Shown: positions 52,495 to 61,972 of the stretch, piece by piece | How the letters are laid out: each line of letters starts with the position of its first letter | Numbering within the stretch: the stretch's first letter is position 1 | Assembly: GCA_977006965.1 (NCBI GenBank) | Contig: OZ345379.1 | Coordinates: forward strand, 1,178,001-1,242,000 | Length of the DNA: 64,000 nt | Direction: 5' to 3' | Source: Phymatolithon calcareum | Taxonomy: Eukaryota; Rhodophyta; Florideophyceae; Hapalidiales | Translations under genes and position numbers: made by a program | The notes under the pieces: generated by a model | Seen by the model: the letters and a program-made list of their open reading frames with translations, nothing else | Told to the model about the DNA's origin: nothing | Database searches by the model: none

Positions 52495-53373
52495 CTAACC
52501 CAATGCCCGTCGCTTTTTCGCGGTATTCATATACGGTCTCAGTACCCATTCGTCGTCAGCTTCAGTTTGGTCCATTGTCCCCAGTCGAATCTGGTACAGC
52601 TGCATTTCAAATCGGGGTCCTACTTCTTGAAGCTCTATGTCTTCTTTCCTTTTGCCTTTTGCTTCATACACATGATGGCGAAAAGAGACCACATCAGCGG
52701 AATTCACAAATGTCATTATTCGCTTCGATTCCTCCTTGGGCACCGGGAACAGATGCTTCAGGATGGTGGCTAGGCGCTGGCCGAGGGTACTATGAAAATT
52801 CTGGAAAATAAGATGGGGGTAAGCCTCTGACATAGTGCCCAATTTTTGATCGCGAATATCATGCCGCATGATGACATTTGTCAGGTTAAAGAACGCAGTT
52901 GGGCCGTAAGGTAAATGTGACACAATTAGTCCATCTGGCTGACCACGATGCTCATGTGCGATGATAATGTCAGTGACTTCGTTCGTACGTGAGGCAGCGA
53001 CAAGATCGCCGACAACAAGATTACCACGATTGAGACGCTGGGAGTTTGGAAAAAGGAGTCTAAGCTCCTTCGCAAATTGCATCAGCTTTGCACTCGGGTC
53101 TCTGCTGGTGGTAATGACAATGCGAGGATCAGTGAGGGATGCTCGAGCATATTCGTCGTCTTGATGGGAAGAGGGAGCGTCATGAAGAATGTCGCTGTAC
53201 TTGTCTTTCTCATTGAGAGAGCGACCTTTCGCGCGTAACTCTGTTGGAAGCTCACGGCCTTCCGCAAGAGCTTCTCTGACTGCACGTTTTCGTTCGTATT
53301 CCGCTGCTTGGCGTCCTTCAAGAGATTTGCGATACAAGAATTCCCGACGAAGACGCGCTTCGCGGCGAATCAT
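52495..53373 (-). CDS. IMP4: IMP4, U3 snoRNP protein (Brix domain)
   Basis: IMP4 is a component of the U3 snoRNP/SSU processome that prepares 18S rRNA in the nucleolus. The start at 53373 gives 292 residues beginning MIRREARLRREFLYRKS, nearly the same as the human N terminus. The Brix domain follows: RIVITTSRDPSAKLMQFAKELRLLFPNSQRLNRGN, VTDIIIAHEHRGQPDGLIVSHLPYGPTAFF, RHDI..LGTMSEAYPHLIF, LFPVPKEESKRI, SFRHHVY, EVGPRFEMQLYQIRLGT and PYMNTAKKR. Everything expected of the family is present. An AUG 14 codons upstream (53415) is not conserved. Single exon. It is divergent from the CaMKK-like gene, sharing a gap of about 410 nt. Confidence 0.95.
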   Translation of the reverse strand: MIRREARLRREFLYRKSLEGRQAAEYERKRAVREALAEGRELPTELRAKGRSLNEKDKYSDILHDAPSSHQDDEYARASLTDPRIVITTSRDPSAKLMQFAKELRLLFPNSQRLNRGNLVVGDLVAASRTNEVTDIIIAHEHRGQPDGLIVSHLPYGPTAFFNLTNVIMRHDIRDQKLGTMSEAYPHLIFQNFHSTLGQRLATILKHLFPVPKEESKRIMTFVNSADVVSFRHHVYEAKGKRKEDIELQEVGPRFEMQLYQIRLGTMDQTEADDEWVLRPYMNTAKKRRALG

Positions 53374-53786
53374 TGTTTCGTCAGGTTGACTGCAGCAGAC
53401 AGTTATGGAGCACAAGGCGACGCGTCATGCAGTAGCAGCGTTATCCCGTGCCGCCGTCGGCTTGGAAAAGGGAATGGCATCAAATTGTGTGATCTTGCAT
53501 CAGCTGTTGAGTGTGTAAGCAGAAGTATGATTTGCCACGTCGTTTTGAAAATTACATAAAATTTTTATGAATTGTTGTTAAAATCTGGACTGCGGTTTCA
53601 TAACGGGTAGTTTTCATCAAAAAGACTGCCTGTGTGAAATTTCATGGAGGATTGCTGGTAGCCCCCACTTTGGCCGCCAGCCAGCTCCATCCCCTCGACA
53701 CCTTCACACACGCCGGTTGTGCGCCCGCCTTGCGTTTCCCCGTCCGCTCGCAGAAACATCTTCGCAACGTCTAGCCTCCACCGCTC

Positions 53787-55583
53787 ATGGAGACAGTCGT
53801 CAGTACTGACGTGCGCGCCACCGAAGAGCTTGGTACCACCCCTGGGGCTTCGTCCAGTGCGGCTCCCCGCGTATCCAGCTCTTCCGCGCCCTATCCTGAC
53901 GACGATGACGAAGGCAGCTATGATGACGACGAATTCGACGATGACGGTTCCGGATACGATTCCGAGCTAGGCTCGGACGAAGAACTTGATGATGATGGTG
54001 ATGATGAGTACGATAGCGACAGCCATGTCGAAGGCGAAGGTCGCCTTGTCCGTCAAGATTCTTCCTTTGCCCGTCTTTCCGCCGATTCTTGGCTTACCGT
54101 CGTATCGGAATACGAAAGGGAAGGTCCTAATGAGAACCTTCTGTTTGCCCAAGTTGAGGAGGAACCACGAAAGGACCCTGAGGAAGAAGCAGCTGCTAAC
54201 GAAATGCATGGCGTTTCTGCAGTTGCGGACCGTTCCGTGCTCGACTGCGTCGTCGATCTATTGCGTGGTGCGAGAGCCCAGAAGCGAAAAGTGCTGCGAC
54301 GGTACGGTGAGCGATGGATTTGGTTGGGTGATGATCTTTTGACTCTCAACTGGAAATCCAAAAGGCGTGGTGTCGACCAAGGCCGATTGAATTTGACAAA
54401 GGTCAAAAAGCTGCGGTCACTTGACCGCGAACTTATTGTGGAAACCTACGATAATCACAAACTTTCTCTCATTCTTGGCTCCAAACAAGAAGCGACCACA
54501 TGGCTCACCGGCTTATCGTGTTTAGTGCCCAAAAAGGCAAAAGTTTCTGATGCGAACAGGGTACTTAAGGACCGTGTGAATTACGATCCGCTCCGAGACT
54601 CATGGAGAGGCAGGGCTGTCTCCACTCGTCGCCACGTGAACGAGTATATCATGCTTGGTGGAATCGGCCGAGGTGCCTCAGGGCAGGTGAAACTGGCTCT
54701 TTCTACTAAGGATAAGCGGTTTTACGCTGTGAAGGTCATTGCTAACAAAAAGAAGAGTGGCCGCGCATCGCCGCTTAATTCTCCGGAGGAACAAGCAATT
54801 TTACGAAAATTGGACCATCCTAACGTCGTAAAACATCGAGACGTCTTGGCTGATGGAGATCAAGGAGGAGCTATTGTTGTCGTGGAGTTCATGGCACGAG
54901 GTGTTGTGATGGATTCGAGTAAGATGGTGGGCGTAAAACCATTGTCTGAAGATGGCGTGCGTGAAATCATGCGCCATGTGGTCGCGGGGTTGGAGTATCT
55001 TCACTTTCAGCACATTGTCCACCGCGATATCAAACCGGATAATTTGTTGCGCAGTGGGGATGGAACTGTGAAGATATCCGATTTTGGAGAAGCGCGTATG
55101 TACGATGTGAAGAATTCGGATGCGCGTTCGAAGGGCACAGCCCCTGGTACTCCTGCTTTCATTGCCCCAGAGCTTTGTATGTCAGACAAGAGTCCAAAAC
55201 CCCCTGCCGAGTCATATGCTGCAGACGTTTGGTCATTGGGTGCATCTCTGTTTTATATGGTTTATGGAAGGGCGCCCTTCCTCGCGACTGGTGTTTTTGA
55301 GATTTTCGACACTATTTGCACCCAGAAGCTGCGGTTCCCTGACCACCCGAAGACGTCCCGTAAGCTGAAGGATTTGATCAAGAAAATGTTGACAAAGGAA
55401 CCGCGAAGCAGAGCGACACTTCAAGAAGTGGCAAAGCATGCTTGGTTCGGTGGAGAAGTCACGCCGCCTATTCCGCTCAAGCCAATACTGATTACGCCAC
55501 AGGACATTGAAAATGCGGTTGGAAAGGCGCATTGGACATCGTCAAACGATCGATCTGACAAAATAAGGGATGATGATGACTAG
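53787..55583 (+). CDS. CaMKK/SnAK-like Ser/Thr kinase with N-terminal PH-like domain
   Basis: The 598-residue protein has an acidic disordered leader (runs of Asp/Glu to about residue 85), a PH-like domain at about 155-250 (LDCVVDLLRGARAQKRKVLRRYGERWIWLGDD..L through EATTWLTGLSC), and a kinase domain at about 288-555. The kinase has GGIGRGASGQVKLA (Gly loop), YAVKVI (Lys), IVHRDIKPDNLL (catalytic Asp), KISDFGEAR, GTPAFIAPEL (activation segment) and DVWSLGASLFYMVYGRAPF. The sequence from the Gly loop insert (KKSGRASPLNSPEEQAILRKLDHPN) to GTPAFIAPE matches the CaMKK/SnRK-activating kinase group, which phosphorylates the T-loop of AMPK/SnRK1. The PH-like domain is unusual for that group and suggests lipid-dependent localisation. 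No calmodulin-binding helix was identified. Single exon. Confidence 0.88.
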   Translation: METVVSTDVRATEELGTTPGASSSAAPRVSSSSAPYPDDDDEGSYDDDEFDDDGSGYDSELGSDEELDDDGDDEYDSDSHVEGEGRLVRQDSSFARLSADSWLTVVSEYEREGPNENLLFAQVEEEPRKDPEEEAAANEMHGVSAVADRSVLDCVVDLLRGARAQKRKVLRRYGERWIWLGDDLLTLNWKSKRRGVDQGRLNLTKVKKLRSLDRELIVETYDNHKLSLILGSKQEATTWLTGLSCLVPKKAKVSDANRVLKDRVNYDPLRDSWRGRAVSTRRHVNEYIMLGGIGRGASGQVKLALSTKDKRFYAVKVIANKKKSGRASPLNSPEEQAILRKLDHPNVVKHRDVLADGDQGGAIVVVEFMARGVVMDSSKMVGVKPLSEDGVREIMRHVVAGLEYLHFQHIVHRDIKPDNLLRSGDGTVKISDFGEARMYDVKNSDARSKGTAPGTPAFIAPELCMSDKSPKPPAESYAADVWSLGASLFYMVYGRAPFLATGVFEIFDTICTQKLRFPDHPKTSRKLKDLIKKMLTKEPRSRATLQEVAKHAWFGGEVTPPIPLKPILITPQDIENAVGKAHWTSSNDRSDKIRDDDD

Positions 55584-56558
55584 GGTGATCATTGTTGGGT
55601 GTTTACCTTGGGATGAATTCAATCAAATGTTGGGTCTGGCGCTGTTGTTTTTATCAGTTTATACGATCGGTTTCCGCCTCGTGGGTATGTCGCTTACTTT
55701 CCGATCTGCGGCCTGTCCTTTTGTGCAGGCACTTCTACAATAGAGATGAAGGCTATGTCTTTTGTGGCTCCTGTCAACGTGACACTTCGCTGTTGGGATG
55801 TTGTGTTTTGGACGTGAAGTCATCGCCTTGCTGAATTTTTGTGTGCACTTGTATTGTATCAGCTTCCGTGTTTCAGACGTTCCGCTGGTCGTTTTTATCG
55901 GTTTAAAGTTATTCGAGCGGTCGCCTGATAATATTTTGTGGCTATGCTGTGTTCATTAGTCCTCTTCGAAGTTCAGGAAAAATCGCGGCCTATAAAAGCA
56001 ATAAAAGGAACATCTTCCTTGTAGTTGAAGTTCTCGAGTGGTCTCTCTTGAGCCACGTAGAGCCCAAGAAGTTAGGAGAAGATTTGATTCTACTATCGCC
56101 ACCAACGCTTCTACAGATGTTCGGGGTTTTTAAGGCTTTCTCGATTCATGACATACGAGACAATAATAGCGTTACTTTTTGTGAATCTAGCAAATGCCAA
56201 ATAGTACCTCTCTTCGAGAAAAAGGGGGATCGAGGTTGAAAAATAACCCGCGGGCGTACGCTACGTCGAATGCTCCCGCCACATAAGTACAGTAACCCCG
56301 ACAGTTCGGGGAATTGAACGAATGCGCTGTGCGCACGTCTGGCCCAGCGAAGCCCTAAACCAAGGCCAAGACCAGTCGCCATCATAACAATTTTGACAAA
56401 ATTTATCATATGCCCGCCGTCGTTCCCCCGACGAAGCTTCTATCGAACACCACCATTCGCTTGCTGGAGAGGCATTGTGCATAGCGCATCTCGGAAGTCC
56501 CGTTCAGCAAATCTTCAGCGCCCCGAATCACGTCGCAAAGCATAAGCGAAACTACACA
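55584..56558. other. Spacer, no feature seen
   Basis: Spacer between the CaMKK-like gene and RPS27. The last few hundred bases should be the RPS27 promoter. No gene or long repeat was seen. Confidence 0.4.
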
Positions 56559-56989
56559 ATGACGGTTCGTTCGGATGTGTCTTCTGTTCTCTGTGCAGAC
56601 GGTAAGGGATCTGCGACTGACTCTTTGTGCGCGTCTTGAACTTGTTAGGCGCTGGAGACAGATCTTTTGCATCCTTGCCCAAAGCAGGAAACCCGCAAGC
56701 ACAAGCTGAAGAGACTGGTACAGTCTCCGAACTCGTACTTCATGGATGTCAAGTGCCCTGGCTGTTATGTCATGTAAGTGTGCGTGCTGCGTTTTTTGCC
56801 TATTGATGTGGGCACTTATACTAATGAAGCTCCTTGATGTTTTGTTTTTTTGTTTCTTGCAGTACTACTGTTTTCTCGCACGCCCAGACCGTCGTCGTAT
56901 GCGGAGATTGCACTATCGTCCTTTGCCAGCCTACCGGTGGCAAGGCTCGGCTAACTGAAGGCTGCTCTTTCCGCAAGAAGGTTGACTAA
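56559..56989 (+). CDS. RPS27: 40S ribosomal protein S27 (eS27), three exons
   Basis: eS27 is a zinc-ribbon protein of the small ribosomal subunit. The gene is hidden by two introns: exon 1 is 56559-56601, exon 2 is 56662-56773 and exon 3 is 56863-56989 (93 residues). Splices are GTAAGG..CAG and GTAAGT..CAG. The product reads [38 protein letters not shown], then [36 protein letters not shown] and RKKVD. The four zinc cysteines (CPGC and CGDC) are present, followed by the invariant [16 protein letters not shown]. Exon 1 codes a 14-residue leader ([14 protein letters not shown]) that is longer and more divergent than the usual MPLAKDLLHP, so the first exon is the least certain part. Exons 2 and 3 are beyond doubt. 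The adjacent spacer is the probable ribosomal-protein promoter. Confidence 0.92.
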
Positions 56990-57474
56990 ACAATGGCGAG
57001 TTAGTACTAGCGGCGGAATGTGGAAGTAAATCCTGCGCGAATGTCACTCAGCACTGAGAATGACTGTTGACTTCAAATCGTTTCAGCGTCTCAGTTGCGG
57101 GTGCATCCGCACGTCACCGCGCTCTATCTGAGTGGCTTAGGTTGTTCGTAAATATTGCCGTCGGGCGTTCTTCCGTATTGCCGATTATATCGTTCTACTT
57201 TCTTTCTCGTATTCGTGCCGCTATAGAGCTGAGAACTTACCCAGTAAAATGAGCATTTTCCTTCCTGAATGAAAAAGTCATCACTCTTGGCTGCGCTTCA
57301 TTAACGTGTGGTATGATATAGCAGCATCTCTTCATGTCATTCCCATGGATTGGATTGCTCTCATTGCCAACGACCGAGGCTGTGTTTGCTGGGCGACGGA
57401 ACCAAGTTTGCCGGAAGAAGAAGCCGCTGAAGACATCAGGCGAACCGCCGGGTGCAAATTGACGGAGCCTAATC
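56990..57474. other. Spacer, no feature seen
   Basis: Contains the RPS27 3' UTR and the upstream region of the small gene at 57475. No motif recognised. Confidence 0.4.
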
Positions 57475-57789
57475 ATGGCAACCGGGAATGCTTCACCGGG
57501 TTTCAACCACGAGTGGAGCGATGATCCCGCCGGATCTAGTGCGAATGCGAGTGTGTCAACTGAGATATTACGCGATCAAGTTTTTGCCCCATTTATCAGT
57601 GGTGTGTTTCAAGGGTTCTTCTCGGTCGCCGTTGCGCGCTATAAAGAAAAGCGAGCTGCCAGAAAAGCTGCTGCAGAGGCGGAAGCGGCTCTGGCGGCAC
57701 AGGCTGTAGTGGAATCTGCGTCCGACATGGCGAATGCTGAAAACTCAAACGAAGCAGTGGCCACTGAGCTTGGCTCCTCCGAGCTTTAA
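57475..57789 (+). CDS. Small single-helix membrane protein, unrecognised
   Basis: A 104-residue frame reads a Ser/Gly/Asn-rich start, one hydrophobic helix of about 20 residues (FAPFISGVFQGFFSVAVARY near 37-58), a basic then Ala/Glu-rich helical stretch (KEKRAARKAAAEAEAALAAQAV) and an acidic tail. Composition is clearly coding-like. Size and layout (cytosolic leader, single TM, charged tail) resemble small organelle or tail-anchored proteins such as TOM subunits, but no family motif is present, so no function is given. A short inverted repeat, CGAACACGA-T-TCGTGTTCG, lies at 57827-57845, 38 nt past the stop. Confidence 0.55.
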   Translation: MATGNASPGFNHEWSDDPAGSSANASVSTEILRDQVFAPFISGVFQGFFSVAVARYKEKRAARKAAAEAEAALAAQAVVESASDMANAENSNEAVATELGSSEL

Positions 57790-58694
57790 TTAATTGCGGT
57801 CACGTCTTTGCTGTCTCGTTTTCTAATCGAACACGATTCGTGTTCGTCTCGTGTCTGTCTGCCACATAGGAGAAAGAGAGAGTAGGTAATTGTTGCACAG
57901 CTTAGAGCACGACTAATTAAACCAAACATTTTCAGTCACAACGTGTTTGTTTACTGTGTCAAAGCTCCATCATCGACTTCGGAGGAACAGTTTCGTCTGA
58001 AAACTCGATTATTCGGAAGGATGCGATGGTCCACGACTCGATTGTATTCATTAAGCACGGACAGTAGCTGATTCACAAAAACATATGCACGTTTTTGATC
58101 ACTTCCCACTTGCCGCGGCCTTCTCACGCTTCTGTTTTTTCAAGGCAAGATACGCAAAAACCCCTGTACTCGGTACAATTGCAAGCTCCATGAGCTCAGC
58201 AAGCTTGGCAACGGTAGCTCTAGACATAGCGACCGTACGTAATCTTTCCAAATCAAGCTTTTCCTCGCAGTTGCAACAAGTGCACTTTCCTTCCAGAAAC
58301 AGAAAGAAGTTGCGAGAATTGCAACAAAAATGGGAATTTAGAGCTTGCGCAGGGGATTCTTCCAAAAAGATCGCAGTTCCAGTACTTTAGCAGGACCCTC
58401 GCTCGGTCAATCCGATGGTGCAGACGATGGATGTTGCAATCGGACGCGCTCTTTCTTCCGAACGTGCAGCATAACTCTCCATGTTAAAAATTCCAAATTA
58501 TGACATATTTTTTGAATGGATGCATTACAGTAAAATGATGGATGGCTGCTCAAAAATTTTCCCCTCTACAAGGGGGTTGTTCTGGAAGCGTTGGCAAATA
58601 ACAACCAGCGCAAGGATCAACGTTCAAGTGGATAGTCGTTGAGTTACCGATTTCAATCATATGAATTGCCAAGCCCACTCACTGTGTCTCCCTC
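57790..58694. other. Spacer with a possible small gene on the minus strand
   Basis: Besides the hairpin at 57827-57845 and the doubtful frame at 58099-58365, nothing is recognised. The end should contain the SUZ12 promoter. Confidence 0.4.
58099..58365 (-). CDS. Possible small protein, unrecognised
   Basis: An 88-codon minus-strand frame ends with an amphipathic/hydrophobic stretch (ATVAKLAELMELAIVPSTGVFAYLAL) and a basic tail KKQKREKAAASGK, which looks coding-like. The N-terminal half (Cys/Phe-rich) does not, and may be upstream intron. No family is recognised. An overlapping plus-strand frame of similar length exists, so this may be noise. Confidence 0.25.
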   Translation of the reverse strand: MEESPAQALNSHFCCNSRNFFLFLEGKCTCCNCEEKLDLERLRTVAMSRATVAKLAELMELAIVPSTGVFAYLALKKQKREKAAASGK

Positions 58695-60881
58695 ATGAAC
58701 TTTGAGGAGTGCGTATCGCATCGGTCCTCACCGAATAAAGCACCACCGAAAGCAGAAGACCAGAAAGCCCTGGTGAAACAACTCCTCGGCGTCAGGCGCT
58801 TGGGACCGCCCCCGTTTCTCGTTCGCAACCTACAGTACGTGAAGACCCAGAAGCACCAAGCATCCAACCTATTCTGGGACCTACGATGGGGACAGGGTAC
58901 CACTCGTGGTGAGGAGAACACCCGCCAATTGCTCCTCATGTGCATGCCCAAGCGATGCGTCTTACCAGACGCTTCTATCAGAAGGCATTTTGGACCACAG
59001 CAGCGAGTCAACTCTTCGAACATACAAGAGGCAAAGATTCGTGTCTGGTTGTCTGTCATCCTTTCCGGAGATGAAGTTTTGGCATTTGGCGTCCGCGAAC
59101 ACACCGTGCGACTTTGGCCGAAGAGCCTCGCCGATGCAGGCTTCCCGCTGAATGATATTCCCATCACTCAAGCTTTTGACCTCTCCGCTGTTATGTCCTT
59201 TCTTGATCATTTTCCTTCGCGACTGTCTATTATTACCGAGCTGTATGTCATGAAGGCCAGCTGCATCCTCGTTGATCAGAATCCAGTTTTGTGTGGGGAG
59301 CAATGCTTGCTGGATGCGAACCATTCAATGACCACATCTGTACCGAATAAGGATTTCATTGTTGAGCTTCGCCCGTTTTCTGCGCAAGACATTCCGAAAC
59401 AGCCGGCAATGGGGCTTCAGCCGAAGGTGGATTCCGATATGGTTAACATTGCTTCTGTAACCGCTAATGGACATGCCGACCACTCGGCGCTTGCGCAAAG
59501 TGAGCATTCATCTCCCTCATCTGAGCCCCAATCATTGCATGGGATGCACGGAACTCTTACGCTTTCATTGCGCGGTACTCTTCACAAGAAGGGCAATGCA
59601 CCTCAAGGATTCGACCCATTTTGCGAACATGTTTTGATTCGATGTTCTTACAAATCCCCCGAGTTTCCGTGGTGGGATGGGCTTACCAGGCATGACTTCG
59701 TCTGTCCTTGGTGTCACCGAAATTGCAGACGTCTCAAAACTCTTCTGTTCCACTTTCAACTGGATCATGACAGAGCTAAATTGTCTTTGGATGCAATTCA
59801 GCAATCTGGAGAAAGCACTAACGACCCTTTTTTCACCGTCAACATGTCAATCATTCCAGCTCCAGCGTACGACCAAGCCGACAGTCACTCAGTTGGTGCC
59901 GACGTGTCTCACAATCAGCAGTCGAACGGGCACAAGACGAATGCAACGATTACTTCTGTGGATGAGAATGTCATGGTGAATAGAAATCGATATCCACTTT
60001 ATCCAGCTAGTTCCGATGGGGACAAGAGAACCGAAGAACTTGACATGGCGAAGTGCGCAGTGCAGGATGGTGCCGCTGACAATGACTCTGACACCACAAT
60101 CATTGAAGAAGAGATAGATGCCAATTTGGAGAGTATCATGCGAGAAGGCTGGAAGAAGTGTCACCATTGTGGACGCCCACATCAGGGTTTGTATCGCTGC
60201 AACATCAATTTTTGCTGCGAATGGTGTGAAATTGCATTCAATAGTAACGTCCCGCTTGAGCCGGAGGAGGAGGATTCCTCCACCAATGGTATGCGAACCC
60301 GGACGAGAACGAAAGCACCGCTTTCTTCATTGGCATCATCGACTCGTCGACCACGAATTAACTATAAGGATACTCTGGGTATGCGCACTTTGTATCACGT
60401 GGTGAGTCTGAACCCTGTACTTGAGGAACATTTTGACGAGGACGATGCTGATTCTGAAGATGAGGTGGATCACTCCTGGCGTCTCAGAATTACGGAAGAC
60501 AAGGTGAATCACATTGAGGGTGCGATGGCGAAGGAAAGAGTTCTCTGGATTTTGTGGAATAGGTATGCTCACGAAAGCTATCCTGCTCCCGGAGCTTATG
60601 CTGAACGCTATACTCGACATTCATTGGAATTGTTCGTCTTTGAATATGGAATTGAAATTCGCAGACTTCATTTGCGCAATGCGGTCATCGGATTATTGCG
60701 CGCTTGCCATATTCATGGAGTTATTGATGCGGAAGGTTTCAAATCTGTAATGTTGTGCCTGGACGGAAAGAAGAAGCGCCGACAATGTGCGATCAGCAGT
60801 CGACCGGAAGGCGAAACTATTAACATGCAGCATCGCAACAAGTCTAAGAAATCGAAATCTAAAATCAAGCGGAAGAGATGA
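58695..60881 (+). CDS. SUZ12: Polycomb PRC2 subunit SUZ12/EMF2 (VEFS-box)
   Basis: SUZ12 scaffolds PRC2, the complex that methylates histone H3 Lys27. The 728-residue protein has the single C2H2 finger typical of the family at about 337-362 (CPWCHRNCRRLKTLLFHFQLDHDRAKL) and a C-terminal VEFS box at about 570-685. The VEFS begins at PVLEEHFDEDDADSEDEVDHSW and continues through ERVLWILWNRYAH and LELFVFEYG..IRRLHLRNAVIGLLRACHIHGVI. The N-terminal third has the weakly conserved SUZ12 barrel-like region with RRLGPPPFLVRNL. Between finger and VEFS there is an extra Cys-rich segment at about 487-510 (CHHCGRPHQGLYRCNINFCCEWCEIAF), possibly a zinc-binding addition. A basic tail ends the protein. Single exon. 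Confidence 0.93.
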   Translation: MNFEECVSHRSSPNKAPPKAEDQKALVKQLLGVRRLGPPPFLVRNLQYVKTQKHQASNLFWDLRWGQGTTRGEENTRQLLLMCMPKRCVLPDASIRRHFGPQQRVNSSNIQEAKIRVWLSVILSGDEVLAFGVREHTVRLWPKSLADAGFPLNDIPITQAFDLSAVMSFLDHFPSRLSIITELYVMKASCILVDQNPVLCGEQCLLDANHSMTTSVPNKDFIVELRPFSAQDIPKQPAMGLQPKVDSDMVNIASVTANGHADHSALAQSEHSSPSSEPQSLHGMHGTLTLSLRGTLHKKGNAPQGFDPFCEHVLIRCSYKSPEFPWWDGLTRHDFVCPWCHRNCRRLKTLLFHFQLDHDRAKLSLDAIQQSGESTNDPFFTVNMSIIPAPAYDQADSHSVGADVSHNQQSNGHKTNATITSVDENVMVNRNRYPLYPASSDGDKRTEELDMAKCAVQDGAADNDSDTTIIEEEIDANLESIMREGWKKCHHCGRPHQGLYRCNINFCCEWCEIAFNSNVPLEPEEEDSSTNGMRTRTRTKAPLSSLASSTRRPRINYKDTLGMRTLYHVVSLNPVLEEHFDEDDADSEDEVDHSWRLRITEDKVNHIEGAMAKERVLWILWNRYAHESYPAPGAYAERYTRHSLELFVFEYGIEIRRLHLRNAVIGLLRACHIHGVIDAEGFKSVMLCLDGKKKRRQCAISSRPEGETINMQHRNKSKKSKSKIKRKR

Positions 60882-61785
60882 GTAAAGGCGATACATGGTT
60901 AGGATTTTGATCAGTTTGCGATTTTCGTGCTCTTGAAATGTACTGTTGCTGGTACTGAAGCTTAAGGGCTGACGGGTTGACTCTTTATTGTGACTTGGCA
61001 ACTGAATAAACATAGAGCTAATTACCGTCGATTGTATTTGCTTATGAGCAGACTGTCGGGCAGACATCGACGAAGAGCCATACGTTGAGAGAGTGAAACA
61101 TGGTCATTGTCAACAAGTATGTATGTTTGACAGAGCAGTGAATGAGACATAACAAGAACGGCACGCAGTCGTAGACTCGAAGGTGAGCACAATAGTCTCA
61201 CTGAGGATGTAATGGAAGCAAGAAATGTACTGTTGTTGCAATTGTCGTTTATGGCACAGCGGGGTTCCTATCATCTAAATTGTTTCCATGCTTCTGTAGT
61301 GCTGCATCTCGCAGTATGGGGTTCCTACTTTAAGCCACAATTGGGCCGTAAAGCAATTTCAGAACGCCGTTTTTTGGTCTATAGAGCATAAACATTACAC
61401 CTTTTTCGCTAGTTTTTTTGAGATAACGTGTTTTTCTTCCCTCCTTTTTAGATGAGAACAACGCTGTACTGGTGCTTTTTAATTGAGTGAGTTTTCTAAT
61501 TTTTGAGCCCAAAATAATGTATCAAAGCAGCTCTTCTCTCTATTTCCTGGAACGGACTTGTTGATTGCTGTTACTCATCTTCTATTGTCCTCTCTGCATC
61601 ACATTGTACAAAGCATTAAAAAGAATGGTGACATGCGTTTTATAAAACTCAGATGTTCTATAGAGCAGGATCTCGAAATGAGGACTACACTGGTGTCGGT
61701 AACTTGTTTTGCTTTAGTTATTCCGCCAAATGCTTTTTGGTTGTCCGCACTTTTTTCAATTGCCCCATTGAAACACGTCCGACGC

Positions 61786-61829
61786 GCTCGTAAGCCACGC
61801 CCAGACATGTCTGTGCGTGGCTTACGAGC
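61786..61829. repeat. Foldback, 21-nt arms, 2-nt loop
   Basis: Arms 61786-61806 and 61809-61829 match at 20 of 21 positions (GCTCGTAAGCCACGC start), with only AT between them. It is separated by two bases from the next foldback. Confidence 0.92.
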
Positions 61830-61831
61830 AT

Positions 61832-61921
61832 CATCTTACAACAACCCTTTCGACCCAGAAGATTCAAACGCACATTCGTGTGCCTTTGAATCTTCTGGGT
61901 CGAAAGGGTTGATTTAAGATG
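61832..61921. repeat. Foldback, 43-nt arms, TTCG loop
   Basis: Arms 61832-61874 and 61879-61921 match at 40 of 43 positions and enclose TTCG, a tetraloop that is extra-stable in RNA. It lies about 50 nt downstream of the RING gene stop codon (61973, minus strand), so an RNA hairpin in that 3' UTR would be very stable. Confidence 0.93.
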
Positions 61922-61972
61922 ACACCGCTAATAGAGAGGCGAAATTATCGTAGTAGATATATTTCAAATAGC

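Larger units (their letters stand above)
60882..61972. other. Spacer ending in two foldbacks
   Basis: Lies between the convergent SUZ12 and RING genes. No gene recognised. The final 190 nt hold two adjacent foldbacks (61786-61829, 61832-61921), within what is likely the 3' UTR of the RING transcript. Confidence 0.45.

Noticed and set aside
61786-61921. Foldbacks as intrinsic transcription terminators
   Set aside because: Nuclear RNA polymerase II does not use rho-independent terminators, and there is no U-tract after either hairpin.
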